From NCBI GenBank assembly GCA_028023455.1, contig JAQFVV010000063.1, forward strand, positions 2,973,081-3,037,080: a stretch of DNA of 64,000 nt, read 5' to 3'. The notes below the pieces were generated by a model, which did no database searches, had not been told where the DNA came from, and was given only the letters and a program-made list of their open reading frames with translations. Below are positions 13,120 to 26,825 of this stretch, piece by piece. The position numbers were made by a program, and so were the translations under genes. Source of the stretch: Epiperipatus broadwayi. Taxonomy: Eukaryota > Onychophora > Udeonychophora > Euonychophora > Peripatidae. The stretch's first letter is position 1. Each line of letters opens with the position of its first letter.

Positions 13120-16100
13120 GTTAGGTGTAGTAGAGTATGACATAAAAATCCCTTATCATGTTTTACTACAGTGATTTTTAATTAACTTAGAATAGTTTTA
13201 TGAACCTGAGATTTTATTGAGCTAAATTATCATAAATAAAAGATTAAGATTTAATTATTAGTTTAATCTTAATGAGTAGGATTTATTAAAGTCATAAGAA
13301 TACTATACATTTATTTATTTGAAATAGTAATAGGGGGATAGTGTTCCTATGCTATTGAGGTAGTATCCTGTGGGATATTACCTCAATGTAATCTTTCTTG
13401 TCATCTGTATTTCACTTCCAAGTCTCATGATATAATAAATATTTATTTATTTATTTTATAAACTGAACCTTTTCATTATTTGGCTAGTAAAATGTTTTAA
13501 TATTAATGCAGGATATTTATTTATCAATTATTTGCATTTAACCAAATGTAATCATTAACTGAGCTAACCCAGTTTATTTTATATGATATTGCCCCGGAAG
13601 TGAGACTACACATGGATAAGGTTAGAATATATGTGAATAAATAAATGTTTGTGTAATTATAACTGGCAGTGGTTTATTTTATTATCTTTTTTTTCTTATT
13701 AAAAATATATTTAAAATTTTATATCATTAGATCTTGGCTATTCCATGAACTCAGCGACTAGGGCATACCGATCGAATAAAAAAAAATTGGATCTTTTCCC
13801 AAGGTGTATGTCTACTATATAAATTTTCCAGGTTCAAATGGCCTGGTAGCACCCTGTACAGCAGGTAGTGTAAGAATCCACATTCAACCAACCATTATAA
13901 TTATAATCACATATTCAAAAAAATGAAGAAACAAAATTAGTTCCATTTAAAATAAACCCAATGCAGCTTCTTAGGATCAGTAGTCACCTTTATTTAGAAA
14001 AAGAACAGTAAGTCATTTTACAAAAAAATATAATATTTCTATAAAAACTTGAAAGAAAAACCATAGATGCGAAAAAATGAGAAATAAAATTACTTACATT
14101 TAGACTATAATGGTATGACATATGCTAAAGCTCAAAAAAGTGCTACTAAATTCACACCATGTGAAAAAAATTTAAAATTAAGATATAAGAATATTTCTAA
14201 CAGAATCACATATACTTATAGCCAACAAAGTAATGATAACTAAAATATTTTATAAAAATTGAATATAAAAAATAAAGAAATTACTAAATTTAACATTACA
14301 GATTAAAATGCAAAAAGAAAAATTGAAAAACAAAAAATAATTTTTGTAAAAGTACAAGCAAAACTGATGGATAGAGAATTAAAAATATATACTTTGGAAG
14401 TTTAGGTAGAAAATTTGAATAAAAGTAAATTAACTTAAGAAAAATATTTGAGCTTATAATGCAGAATGGGCAAAAATAGGGTACTTGTGGATTTTCAAGT
14501 AAACCAATGATGGCATCCCATATTTTTGATAAATGTACAGTTTGAAGGGCCTATATTTACCAAAGATGTTTTATTTGTTAAATTAAAACAAAATTAATAA
14601 ATCAATTATTACATTTTAAATAGGGAATTTCAATAAATTTTATTAAGAAACTTTATTTCAATTTTGTTTTTTTACCTATAATGTGGAAAGCAACAAGGCA
14701 CTCTTAATATTGTCATATTTTGTTTTAGTTCAGCATGTTTCTTTTAGTAGCAGTTTTTTTTTGCTAATTTGTCATAATGATAAAAATTTGGGGCCTTCCT
14801 GTCACAAAATGTGATGCAATGGACTATTTCCAAAAGTACAAGATCGTACGAGATCTTGCCCTCCTGAAAAGTGTGTGTTAATGGTAACAATATGATTGCA
14901 TGCTTCCAACATAAAGTGTAAATATTGTATTTGTATTTTTTCCCCATTTTCTGTTAACAAGTTAATCCAAAAAAAGAAAGAAAAGAAATTGTAAATGTAT
15001 AATTAATTTTTCCACAATTTCTTTTTTAAAAATAATAGTAATAAAAAATTAAATGTAATTATTAAATACATTTCCTAACAGATATTTTTTTGTAAACATT
15101 TTTTTGGGCTCCCCAAAAGTATAGATTTATCAAAAATACAGGCTGCCATCTTGGTTTCCTTCAAAACACATCAGTACAAAAAAATATATGAAGAAGAAGC
15201 AGACTTAAATAAAAACGATCACAATCAAATCCTGAAGATAGAAAGGTAGAAGATGGAAAGTCAAAAAAAGTAATAGATAGTTGTAAGAGCAGTTTAAACA
15301 TTATATAAATGTATATATATAAATTAAAAACTATATAATATTTTTACATTTATATAACTTTTTAATAATTTATTTATATTAATTTAATTATTCCATTATA
15401 ATTTTAAACATGCGTTACTTATTTATAATTATATATTTCTATTTTTTAAAAAAAAATGTTTAATTCTTTTTTTATATAACCTTATCTCCCTTCAACTCTA
15501 AAACCTTATAAATAACAAAAATTTAAATTGTCTTTTACTTTGTATATTAGCTTCCCCTATGAACATTTTTTAAAACTATTTTTTTTTCTATTTTTAAACT
15601 ATATATTTATTTAATAAACCATATTCTTATAGAAGTAATATTTTCTAGTTGAGTTAACAAAAGCAGAGATAATGTACACAGAAAGAGAGGTTAGAAAGCA
15701 GAAGTTCAAAGAAGCATGTGCGCCATCTAGTGACCATTTTTCTATTAACAAAAAAGAAACAAACATATCCATTTCAAAGAAATGGACTATTTTAATATTC
15801 AAATTTAAATTTTAAATTAAAATGAAATATGTGAACAGTTAATTAAACATTGATTAAATATTGTTATAGAGAACCATTTAATCACACCATTATATGCCAA
15901 TAATGTGATATAATAAATATGTTGAAAGCATCATACACAGTAATAAAACTAAATATTAAAAAAAAACTACCTTTTCTGTATTTTCATTTTACCAGATATT
16001 ATGTTGACTCAGAAAATAAGAAAATTAGTAACAATCAAATGACCAAAGTCTAAATTTTTGTTTAAACTTGGTCTAATATTTTTAATTATGTTAGTTTCTT

Positions 16101-16368
16101 TAATTTTTCTATCTTTTTATTATTAATAGCTATTATTACATAAGTTACAGACTAGTCGGATTCTATTTTTGAAGCAAATAAGCATAGTTACCATGAAGAG
16201 ATTTCACTAACATCTAAAAAGATCAAATCTAGAGGATTGCTGTTTGATCTAGAAAATTAATACAGTTTGGACCTCACAAGAAGACAATATCTGTTGATGT
16301 CCCAAAAAGAAAATCTTGAGGCATGTCTTAGGTAGTGAAACTATGCTATTTACAGATTTTATTTTTTA
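13120..16368. other. AT-rich non-coding stretch
   Basis: No gene is evident. A short perfect hairpin lies at about 13,353-13,387 (arms ATTGAGGTAGTATCC and its near complement). A lone CTCF-like motif, GCGCCATCTAGTGACC, lies near 15,720. Otherwise I see nothing. Confidence 0.5.
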
Positions 16369-16440
16369 TGTGTCAAAGCATTGATCAGGAATCCAAACAT
16401 GGACCAGCTGCTTGAAAGGCAGCTATGCTAGTCACAATGT
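16369..16440 (-). mobile_element. Degenerate tRNA-derived SINE fragment
   Basis: GTGTCAAAGCATTGATCAGG and the following bases match the tail and B-box region of the minus-strand SINE copies at 56,458 and 63,774, with many substitutions. No clear target duplication is visible. Confidence 0.4.
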
Positions 16441-19400
16441 TGTGTCAATAATTTATTGAATCAGCCATTAATGCTAAAAAAGTATATTCATCATACTGCA
16501 TAAAAAATAATAAATCAACATAATATCTGCTAATCATGTTTTATGAAACTGCAAATGAATGTGATTATAATATAAAAGTGCATTGTTGTTCTCAAACAGA
16601 GTTTATGCTAAATTGCAGTAAATGAAGGTTTACTTATTGCTGATGTTTAGTAAACAAGAGAATGTTTATAGACTAAGAAGAAATACAGTTTGTTCTTTTA
16701 AAAGTTTTATTAGTGATATGATTGGAAATCTGATTACAACTTTAATAATCCAAGAGATGCATTTTTTTTTTTTGGGGGGGGGGGGATTCAGTGATCTTGC
16801 TTCTTCTATGTTTAGCTAGGGATACGTTTGCTTATGAAAGTCTTAAAAGTTTTATTAATCAACGATATATATATATAATTAACGGTTCTATCACCCAGAT
16901 CAGATTAATTTGAGATATATTGGTTCGATAGTATATTTAATTTTTTTAATTGTCCACAATGCTGTTCATATTAATTATATATATTATACTTAGAGGAAAA
17001 AATTACTTACGTAATATTTACCTTTATTTAATGCGATTAATTTATTTGCCTAATAAAACTAGGTAAAATGCATAATCTAAATGAGTTCTTAACGTTTATG
17101 CAAATTGTAAACCCTAATGTAAAAATATGCTGTATATATGTAAATATCCTATAAGTAGTTTGTGTGAATTGAATAAAGGTACACTTTTTTAAATAAATAC
17201 ATGACTGAGTTGTTTACTTAATATTGAATATTTGCAATAGAATTGGAGAGGTTCTCCTGCTTTGAATTATAAAAGAACGGGGGTACTCTATAACTGCAAC
17301 TATACTTCCTTATAATAAAGAAGACTGTATATAACTTCACAGGTCAAAGAAAATGGTAGTTCTTGCACTTAGGCTTAAATTAACCACTCTCATTCAGGCT
17401 TTAAAAAGGTGGAGTTATACTGAAAAGGCTAAGGTGAAATTATTATCTGACCTTTACACCTGGCTAGATGTTCCAAGGTGTGAAAAGTTCAAAAGTAAAT
17501 ATCTAAGGATAGGAGTTAAAAAGACAGATTTCAAAGCAATCGAAAAATAACAGGATTTGAAAATTAATATGAAGCTGTAAGGTATAGGAGTGTCAGACTA
17601 GTGAATGATTTTCAAATTTTTAGGGGAGGCTAATAAACAACTTGTAAGAAAATTATAATTTTTACTAACATTATGAAGAGATAGATTTATATGCCACGTG
17701 TTTCCCCCAAGGTTAAAGGCGGATCTTTTGAAATGAAAATCTCTGATAGGTGGTCACTGTAGTTTTAAACTGCCCACTGGAAATATGTTCCACATTATTG
17801 TCACTGTGAGTGAACTGGAAACACAAGTAACTAAGTACCATTATGCAAAAATGCATCCAGGGGTTGATTTTATCTATTCTGTAAAAAGACTGCTAAGAAG
17901 AAACTGAACGCAGCAGTTGATCCAAGATTAATTTTAAATAATTAGAAATTTTTTATTTGTTAGTTACATTCCTTAGGTTCATTCATCACTAGTAGGAGAC
18001 AAGTTGTCATAAATCAAGACATTCTGTTTAAATTTGAAACGTTGCTTAACTGGAAATATAAGTGTACATACATATTTTTTAAATTTTATTTCTGTATCCC
18101 CTTTAACACTGGAATGATTGATTGTATTTTTCACACCATCTAAAAATATAGTTTGAGGATATTGATTCTCTTCAGTCAGGTTATATATAGGTAAACTTTT
18201 AGTTATAAAAAATGTATATATAAATGCGCGCACACACTTGACTGTAGTTAAGGCTGTAAACAAATGAGACAAAATATATATAAATGCTGTATGAACGCAT
18301 TTATTAATAAGTTTATTAATGCACTCAAATATAAGCAATCAAATCTTTTTAAGATTTATAGCGCTTTCTTCGCAACCCTGTTAAAACGTGTTATTGTTCA
18401 GTGTAAAATATATATATACCAGACCTTCTTAGTTACACATATAAATAAAAAATTGAATAATCGTTTCTGTGTAGGTGTTCTGATATTTCAAGCTTATAAC
18501 TTATCTGCTAATTAGGGAGTATTTTTTGTAAAGTAACATATAGTGAGAGAGATTGAACTGGAAATTTTTTATACCAGATTGTAACTCCGATTTAACAATA
18601 AGCTTTAAGAATTGTACTATAAATATAACGATTTGATTGGTTACAATCGCTTCATGACAAATAGTTCTTTTTATATAATAGAGATGGAAGAGATGAAGAC
18701 ATTACCTGGTTGGTCACCAATCAGTTGAGGAGAGTATTGCAGTTTAATTTCTTATTTTACTCTTTATCTATGAATAGTTATTGTCTGATCAATAATTGGA
18801 TAGTTAATTCAGTGATTATGAGTTGGCTACCTGAATAAAATACTGAATTTGATAAATAATCCAGCAATTAATTAGCTGAGAGAATTACTGTTCAAAATTT
18901 AAACTCAGTTTATGAATTGATAAGCAGATTCACTAACATTTATGCTATAAAGTTCTTTTGACTAAATATTACTTTTTAATAATTTGACAGTCAAATCATT
19001 AGATGCCAACATTTATCTGCTTTTAACAATTTTTTTTAAATATTTGAAATTTATATCCTATGTTTCTATTAATATTTTTTTTTTAAATCATAAATTAAGG
19101 ACATTTTTACATTACAAAATATGTTAATGTAATTCTTATACCTACAGGTTGAAGAATCTGTAATTTTAAAACAATTTAAAAGACAAATGGAATGATCAGT
19201 ACTATTTTGTTATAAAATAATTTATGACAAACTTACTGCTTCTGTGTAAGAGCAAACATTATTTACTGTTTTTATCACTTAATTTGGCTATTTTATGTTC
19301 TATTAAAGTACATTAACAGATGACATTATTAGTGCAGTGAATAACTCTAAAAACAATAAGATTTGAAAAAGATTTGCCTAGAATGATAAGGATAAGCTAC

Positions 19401-22103
19401 TGATTGGAAAGTTGTATTATGTGGAAATTAGAAGTATAGGGAGTGCTTTGTTAGTACTTTGATGGTTAGAAAATGTGGGGGTATATTAGCTAGGGAATGA
19501 TAAATACAAAAGAATATGATTGCCAGAAGTTGAGACTTTAGATCAGCTATATTCAATCTGTAATTCTGTATCACATGTGACACTCCAAGATTTTATGTGC
19601 AGCCCAAAGCACACATTTATTCATCCAAGTGTTTTTTAAACCTTGAGACATAGAGCTCTACCTCTCCTTGCTTCAAATGAAACTGCAATCATAATATACG
19701 TGTTTGCTTTAGTTTCTCAATTACATTGATGCATGATAATTTTGTTTCTTTATAATTTTAAGTGATGATTATGATAGCAAACTTGTAAGTATTTTTTAAA
19801 TGGGTTGTTTTAGGTCACACTATATTTAATTTCAGTAATGGGAGTGTCTTCAAAATACAAATAAAAAACATTCTATAAAAGTAATGTTTTAAAACAATTG
19901 GGAAGAATATTGTATTGCGCAAAATAAACACAGAATGGTGACTTTTTGATTTGTTATGAAAAAGTTATATTAAAAAATATAAAATTGTTTGTCACTATAT
20001 TATGTAACACAAATCATTTTAAAGATTTTTTCTCAAGTCTAGTAACATTCTTTTACACATCTAAATGCAATGGTTAAACAAAAAAAAAAGTTCAGTATCA
20101 TTTTTTTTTACAGCATTCTATTTTTACAACAAAATTATTAAGTTCACAGTAAACTTAAAAATAATGGATGATAATGTCTTTTAGCAACATCATAGAAACA
20201 TTTGGTGAGTTCAACCTTGGCTTATAGGCTGAAAATAAAATTATTTGATATATGGCAAATAAAATATTTATTTTGAACAAAAGACCAAACTAAGAAATCT
20301 ACTACAAGGCCAATACAAAAATACATGCTGCATAATTTCCCAACCATAATAAAATCTAAACAAGATAGTATTGACATTTCTTCAGAAAATTATACAAGTA
20401 TTTCAAATTATTTAGTTGTCTAATACAGGAATTTAAGAGCAAATTTCAGAATTTATGAAATATTAAGATTTGTCTATTGCTTTCAGAAAATAACTGGTAG
20501 TTAGAAACAGTCATTATTATGTAATTATTTGCATTGGAATATGATTATGCATAACTATTTGACAAATTCGTTGAGCTTAAAAACAATGCAAATCTTGAGA
20601 TTATTTTTAAAGAAAAGAGAGAAGGAATAGAATGTACTGAATTTTGAAAATTAATGCCTGAAAATTTGATGATTGTACAAAAGTGTATCCAAATGCTTTT
20701 CATGTTGTTTGTATCAATGTATGTTTGTGAATCACCTTATTAATAAAGTGAAATGCTGCTCCTTGAGTGCTGTGGGCAGTAGTTGGATGATATGCTGTTT
20801 TCTTTCTTTACTGATGTAAAAAGTATAAGCATGATGTCAACCAAAATATGGGCATTTGATAGCTCAATGATGTGGCTTTTCAACAATGTCTATCCCAAAA
20901 AAAATTGGTTGAAATTTGGATTTTTGGCAGTAGTTTTAATTGACCAGAGTATTTAATTTTTTTTTTGTTTTTTAATAATTTTTGTAATTATCATGAAGTG
21001 ATAAAAGACAGAAATAGTTTACTGGCTGCAAGTCAACATTTTTCACATGTTATTCACAAACAAGACCCACAATAGAACTTCAACATAATGACTTGTAAGT
21101 ACAAAATTTTAATTTTTTTAATAATATTATTTTTATTTTTTTTGAAAAAATTATCTTTTTTATTAATTTTAGTTTGTAATTAGTGTGTGTTAGTTTGTAG
21201 TCATATATTTATTTATGCTCATATAGAATTCATATCTACCATAATTTTCTAAAGTTCTACCATAATTTTCTAAACTTCTAATCCACTTATTTTATAAAAT
21301 AATGATTTTCAAAAAGTTTAATAATTTATTATTTATTATTTATAATTATGTTTATATAATATGTTTGTGTTTATAAGTAATGAGTTATAAAACTAATAAT
21401 CAAATGTATAGAAAGATTGCATACACAGGCATATAATCAAATTCTGATTCTTGTTTATGTTTTTGTTTATTCTTGTTCATGCTTTGGAGTCACTCTGGTT
21501 TTGCTATATGTTTCATAACATTATTTTCAAGTCTATAGCTAACAAATGGACTATATGCAAATAAATTATATCTATGCGATACAATAAATATAACAAGATA
21601 GCATCACTTGTGTGCATAAAGAATATAAACATCACTGGTGTCCATAAAAAATATAAACATCACTGATGTACACAAAAAAATATAAAATGAAGAGATGAAA
21701 CTCATTTTATCAGTGATATAGACAGTAGCCTTCAATTTCTAGTTTTAGATAGACAAGAAGCCAATTTCTATGATGATTTTTTTTGTATCTTTTATTAGGA
21801 TGAATCTTTTTCTTTATAGATGTCTTTGACATTTGGAACTGTTGGGGTACAAGATAAAAATGAAGAATTCACAAACAAATTTTTTTGGACATTGTGAAGC
21901 TATGGATTATCTCAGGTAAGACATGTTATATTTGTTTAGAAAGATAATTTTGTGAGGAATACAAAAAAATTATCACTGAAGATAAATTTGAATTTTAGTT
22001 AATGTTAATTTCCAAATTATGAACAAACAATAAAATAATAATTATTTCAGATGTGAAAATTTCTCTTTTTCCTTATTTTTTTTATATAGTTATCACTATT
22101 TAT
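16441..22103. other. AT-rich non-coding stretch with one small frame
   Basis: No recognisable gene. A 65-codon frame at 17,353-17,550 (MVVLALRLKLTTLIQALKRW...) is slightly GC-richer than its surroundings, but it has no known motif and no supporting context. A T12G11 run sits at about 16,767-16,786. I see nothing else ordered. Confidence 0.45.
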
Positions 22104-22119
22104 CTTATGCTTATTGTTT

Positions 22120-22227
22120 TTTTCCATATGTCATAGCATTGGCCAGGAGTTGAACCTGCAACAACCATCTGAAACCAACTGCTTGCTTGCAAGGTGACTG
22201 TGCTGACCTCTTGGCTAACAATACTTG
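22120..22227 (-). mobile_element. tRNA-derived SINE
   Basis: This matches the family at 26,711, 45,545, 56,458 and 63,774. A 16-bp perfect target duplication, CTTATGCTTATTGTTT, flanks it at 22104-22119 and 22228-22243. The A-tail appears as a T run at the left. A and B boxes are degraded relative to the better copies. Confidence 0.75.
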
Positions 22228-22243
22228 CTTATGCTTATTGTTT

Positions 22244-22980
22244 GTCTTAGATTTTCTAGTTTCTATTAATGTAATTTTTTTGCTCTAACATAATTAACAC
22301 TGAAGTTATTGTCAAAATTGTGTCTCAGGTCAGTATTTTAAAAAATTCAATATAGCATTTGAGACCAAAGTTAAGGACATAAATAAAAATAGGTCCATTG
22401 ATTTTTTAACTTAATGCCATATTAAAGGTAGCATAGAGAAGTTATAAAATGGAATGATTTAAAATATTGAAAAGTTGGTCTCAATATCAAAAATTACACT
22501 AAATTTTAAGTAAATATTTAGCTGAATATACGTTTATTTTTTACATTATCATATTATGAGATATAGAGTACTATATTGTTGTCTGCATTGTGACCTTTAT
22601 AATATAATAAACATATGTATGTGATCTGAGAAAAAAAAATGATTGAGGACGGCCGCTTGAATTGTTAAAAATATCACTTGATTGGAATAAGTAGAAGTAC
22701 TGAAGAAGTAATAAGGCATTTTGAGATGCTGAATTTAAGTTTGAAAGAAAGTAATGAACAGGTAAAAGTAGCAGAAATATTATCAAAATTTGATAATAGC
22801 TAAAACCTAAGGAAGGTCTGTGAAATTAATTTGGAAATAAAATGTTTATATGAATAAAATGTTATTTTTTCCAATTGTATAAAATATACTTATTAAAATG
22901 GAAATTTATTTTAAAAACGATGGTTTTCACTTATTAGAGAAGAAAGATAAAATTTTAGGTGAATTGATTTATAATAAATT
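22244..22980. other. AT-rich non-coding stretch
   Basis: No gene or ordered repeat recognised. Confidence 0.5.
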
Positions 22981-22999
22981 TTATTATTCATTTAATTGA

Positions 23000-23135
23000 A
23001 GGTGACACACACACACACACATATATATATACAAGATTCCACCTTTATTATTAAAAAGTAGTTGCCTTGACAACAATTTGAAATTGTTGATTGTTATTGA
23101 TATTGGGATTGTCTAAGTGTTGACTGGTTTTAATG

Positions 23136-23180
<45 letters not shown>

Positions 23181-23190
23181 AAGAGAGAGA
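23000..23190. repeat. Mixed (CA)n(TA)n and (TA)n(GA)n microsatellites
   Basis: A short CA run followed by TA lies near 23,000-23,030. A TA run followed by GA repeats lies at about 23,137-23,190. Between them is one arm of the foldback family annotated separately. Confidence 0.85.
23058..23130 (+). repeat. Single arm of the 43,266 foldback family
   Basis: AGTTGCCTTGACAACAATTT through GACTGGTT follows the right arm at 43,366-43,448, in the same order with substitutions. Only one arm is present. Confidence 0.55.
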
Positions 23191-24738
23191 GTATATAATT
23201 AAAAATGCAACATTGAAGTTAATTATAAAAAAAAAAAATATTTTTAATATTTAGGCATAAAAATAAAGTAAAAGATGTGGAAAAAAATAGAAAATTAGAA
23301 GATGTAAAGGAAGAATTTTTTATAGAGAATACCTGAGAAATGTTTTCACACACATGCCAGAGCACTGGAAAACCTGAGATGATTGCACATTATAAAATGT
23401 TGGTCACTGGCAATTTTCTTCCAAATATTAAATATTTTATCTGTCAACTCATTCATTTTATTTAAAAGTTTTAAGAAGTCAAAGCAAATTCAATGCTTGG
23501 ATTTTTTAAAAGCAGTAACAAAATTGATTTAAAAATCCATATTCAGAGAAAAGGCTTCTAACTTGCATTAGGAAGGTCTGAAATTACTAATAATGATAGT
23601 GACAATAAGGCAGATAACAAAATCTTGAGATAATTATTTTTATTTTTTTTACTTCTTTTAAATGCCCTTTTGAAACCATAATTATACTATAAATAATATT
23701 TTTCAAATGAACAGCATCATTTTACTATATGTAGCATTTTTATTACAATACTGCATGTAGCCATTGCAGGTTAAAAATATTGTGAATATGAAAATAAAAA
23801 AAAGTGGTATTAAATGAATAAGTCTAAATTTATAATTAGTAAAAAAAATAACAGACTGAAGTTCAATAAAGTTTGAAATCTATATCTAAAATAAAAATAA
23901 TATAGTCTAACAAATTAAATTTTTGAAAATTGATGATATATTTATCTAAAGATATTGATTCTTGTCGAGTGCTTTTATATATTGAGAATTGGATGGTCTT
24001 CTAAGAGGTATTGCTTTATAAAATAATCATAAAGTCATTGGTTTTCATAAAAAATATTCTAATTGCTAAATGAGGGAGAGAAAAATCAAACAAACCACAA
24101 AATAAATTGAGTGGTATTTTAAAATAAAATGAAAAAAAAACAGTAATAATAAATGTTCATTTTTGTTAGTATTATAATACTAAAATGTTTAATAAGATAT
24201 TAAATTAATTGACATAATATTGTTATCACTTAATATTTACATTTAATAAAGCATGGGGAAAAATTGTTAGGTAAATGTTTATTTACTGTTTTGATAACTA
24301 CTGCACGAAGATTTCGTATCAATATAAAAATAAGCAAAATAAATTTAATATTTAGAATGTGTACTTGCAAATATTCATTCAAAACTGTAGGTATAAAAAT
24401 CAATATTTATTTAAAAGGTCAGCAATGTGCAGGTGCTTTAAAAATGAAATAGTTTATAAGAAAAGGCAAGAACTAGAGGTGTATTGTTCAATTATTAATA
24501 TATGTTCATCTAGTACATTGGTTTATTAATTTTTTTCTGGACAATTTTAATGATAGTAATATTTTATCTGTATGTTTTTGATTAAATATTAACAACATAT
24601 ATTTATAATTAACTAATAGTATTGCATTGAATCTATTGATTTACTTTTAAACTTTCAATAACAGGTACAGGAAAATTACACTCTCTGGTTTTTAAATATT
24701 AAAAGAAACTAATATTTAAAAAAATTAAAATTTACTTT
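23191..24738. other. AT-rich non-coding stretch
   Basis: No gene or ordered repeat recognised. Short frames here have no motif. Confidence 0.5.
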
Positions 24739-24746
24739 TTACTATT

Positions 24747-25043
24747 GGTACTCATAACCTACGCCCCATGTGGCCACCAGAGGCGCTATTTCCGTGTCAA
24801 CCACAGAAATATCCAGAGTAGGGGGCCAAAAAGCAGACGATGCAACTTCTGGCCACTAGATGGTGCTGTTCACCATGCATATGCACAGCAACAGCATGTC
24901 ATGTGGCCAAAGCATGGTGAACAGCGCCATCTAGTGTCCAGAAGTTGTGTTGTCTGCTTTTTGGCCCCCTACTCTGGATATTTCTGTGGTTGACACGGAA
25001 ATAGCGCCTCTGGCGGCCACATGGGGCGTAGGTTACGAGTACC
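24747..25043. mobile_element. Palindromic MITE, 297 bp, with 8-bp target duplication
   Basis: Two 132-nt arms (24747-24878 and 24912-25043) are almost perfect reverse complements around a loop of about 33 nt. The ends read GGTACTC and GAGTACC. The flanks carry an exact 8-bp duplication, TTACTATT, at 24739-24746 and 25044-25051. An 8-bp duplication fits hAT or Merlin-type transposases; the GG-starting terminus is not the usual hAT end, so the superfamily is open. The element is far more GC-rich than its surroundings, and the few arm mismatches suggest recent arrival. An 82-codon frame across it is an artefact of the palindrome. Confidence 0.9.
24853..24937. promoter_or_regulatory. CTCF-like motifs in the palindromic MITE
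   Basis: CCACTAGATGGTGC at 24853-24866 fits the general CTCF core (CCASYAGRKGGCRS) at 13 of 14 positions. Its mirror copy, GCGCCATCTAGTGT at 24924-24937, also fits at 13 of 14. A third near-match, GGCCACCAGAGGCGC, lies in both outer arms with one base missing. This is a motif resemblance only; binding is not shown. Confidence 0.3.
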
Positions 25044-25051
25044 TTACTATT

Positions 25052-26701
25052 AAATAAGGTACTTTTTTCAGAATTCTAGACAGCTAAACTAGTCTGATGA
25101 TATTTGATGAGTAGGCATTAGATAGAAATTTTTTGCACAAATCTTCCTGCATCCATTGATTACTCTGGCTTGCACTGAATAGCGCTACTATATGGAGAGT
25201 TTTGCCTCTGATATAATTTATTTAATTGCAACATATTATAGGAAAGACACTGCCATTGTGAATATAAACTTTTTTGCAGCTTTTAAATTAATTTTTTCAT
25301 TTTCAAAAACTGCAGATTAGTAACTTACCTATTTTAATTAGGAAATGAGTGACAACCTCACCTGAGAAAAATATATACAATTTCCTATCATAGAGTTTGA
25401 TTTGTAGTTACATTTCAAAACAGATCAGGTCACACTTGGTTACACACTATGATGAGCATACAGAGGGGCATTATCAGCTCAAAGCCTATGTTAACTCCAC
25501 ACAGTAATATTTTCTTTTCATCATATTGATATAAACTATATTACTTAAGGTAACTAGAATATTTATTAGTTCTGATTGGTAATATTAAAAAGATTCAGAA
25601 CAATGTCAGAAGCATTCTAGATTAAAACTTTTATGCTTTGAAGAGATCCCGTTGCATCAGATTATAGTTTTGGGGATTTATAAAATTCACTGGTAATGTT
25701 GCACTGCTAAATTAACTTGATGAAATGCATAAATAAAAAGTGGATGAAACTAAATGGATGTAACAATAACAACAATAGTTTTATTCTGGCATTAACATGC
25801 AAGGTGTCTTTGCATCTTCTCAAACATTTAATATTGCAGTTCTTTTTGAGGCATTAGCATTACTAAATAACAATAATATTACATTATCATTTTTATATAA
25901 AAATTAAAATAAATATACATAATAAAAAATAATAGACATTTTATTACCCAGATGCTATATCAAAATTGAAATTACACATGTGAATAATAATAATCATATT
26001 TGAAATAAATGATGCACACACATCTTATTCTAAAGAAGACATATAATATTTAGAATAGGTGGATTAATATTAAGAAAAAATTGATATTGGTTAATAATTA
26101 ACTGACAGAAAGAAATATATATATATGTTTATTAATTTAGTGAGTAAATAAATAGCTATACTTACTTCTAGTCCTGTCTTTTATTTTTTTGATCTTTGTC
26201 ATTGTCTATTATCTTTTGCAAGCAACATATAGTTATACAAAACATTGAGACTTTAATTCAACAATGATAATCCTTATAATGTTTATCTTACTTACCATTA
26301 ATTCATGGAGTTTAAAGATATACATTTCATTTTTCCTGGAGTTTGAAATGAGTTAATTCTCGAGTTACTCCTATGAAGTTTACGATCAAACAATTTTATT
26401 CAAGTGGTTTAGAAAAAATTGTGGATTTTGACAATTAACAAAATGGGTCATAATATTCCTTTAATGATTAATCTATAGTTTGTTGGACATTCTCAGTAAA
26501 TCTTCTTTCTTTTCTCTTGGCAAGGCATACTTAAGTATTTATGAATGATAGAGCTGGAATGGAGCTAAGTTTTTTTCTTCATGCTAAGTTATGCATGCTA
26601 AATAACTTCATTTTCTTCTGTGGAGCACCATGTATCCCAGGATAGACTACAAGAATATTCTCAGCAAGCTATTTGTTTAAAATTTACTTCACATACAAAA
26701 C
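25052..26701. other. AT-rich non-coding stretch
   Basis: No gene, transposon protein or ordered repeat recognised. Confidence 0.5.
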
Positions 26702-26710
26702 CATTGTGTA

Positions 26711-26816
26711 GTCAAGCATTGGTGGTCGAGAGGTCAGCAACAGATGCTTTACAACCAGTTGTCCCGGGTTAGCGGGTTCGCTTCCTGGCTGGTGCTACGA
26801 TACATTAGAAAAAAAA
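26711..26816 (+). mobile_element. tRNA-derived SINE
   Basis: The body has an A-box-like TGGTCGAGAGG at 26723-26733 and a B-box-like GGGTTCGCTTCC at 26774-26785, the internal RNA polymerase III promoter arrangement of a tRNA, followed by an A run. CATTGTGTA is duplicated at 26702-26710 and 26817-26825. The length of about 106 bp is essentially a tRNA-like head plus an A-tail. The TGGTCGAG start recalls Leu- or Ser-type tRNAs, but I cannot identify the parent tRNA. Confidence 0.85.
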
Positions 26817-26825
26817 CATTGTGTA

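Noticed and set aside
17353-17550. 65-codon frame as a host exon
   Set aside because: No recognisable domain, no clear splice context and no supporting neighbour.
24745-24993. 82-codon GC-rich frame
   Set aside because: It lies across the palindromic MITE; the arms explain its openness and composition.
25096-25135. CTGATGATATTTGATGAGTA as a hammerhead
   Set aside because: No complementary stem I strands and no properly placed GAAA with a paired stem II.
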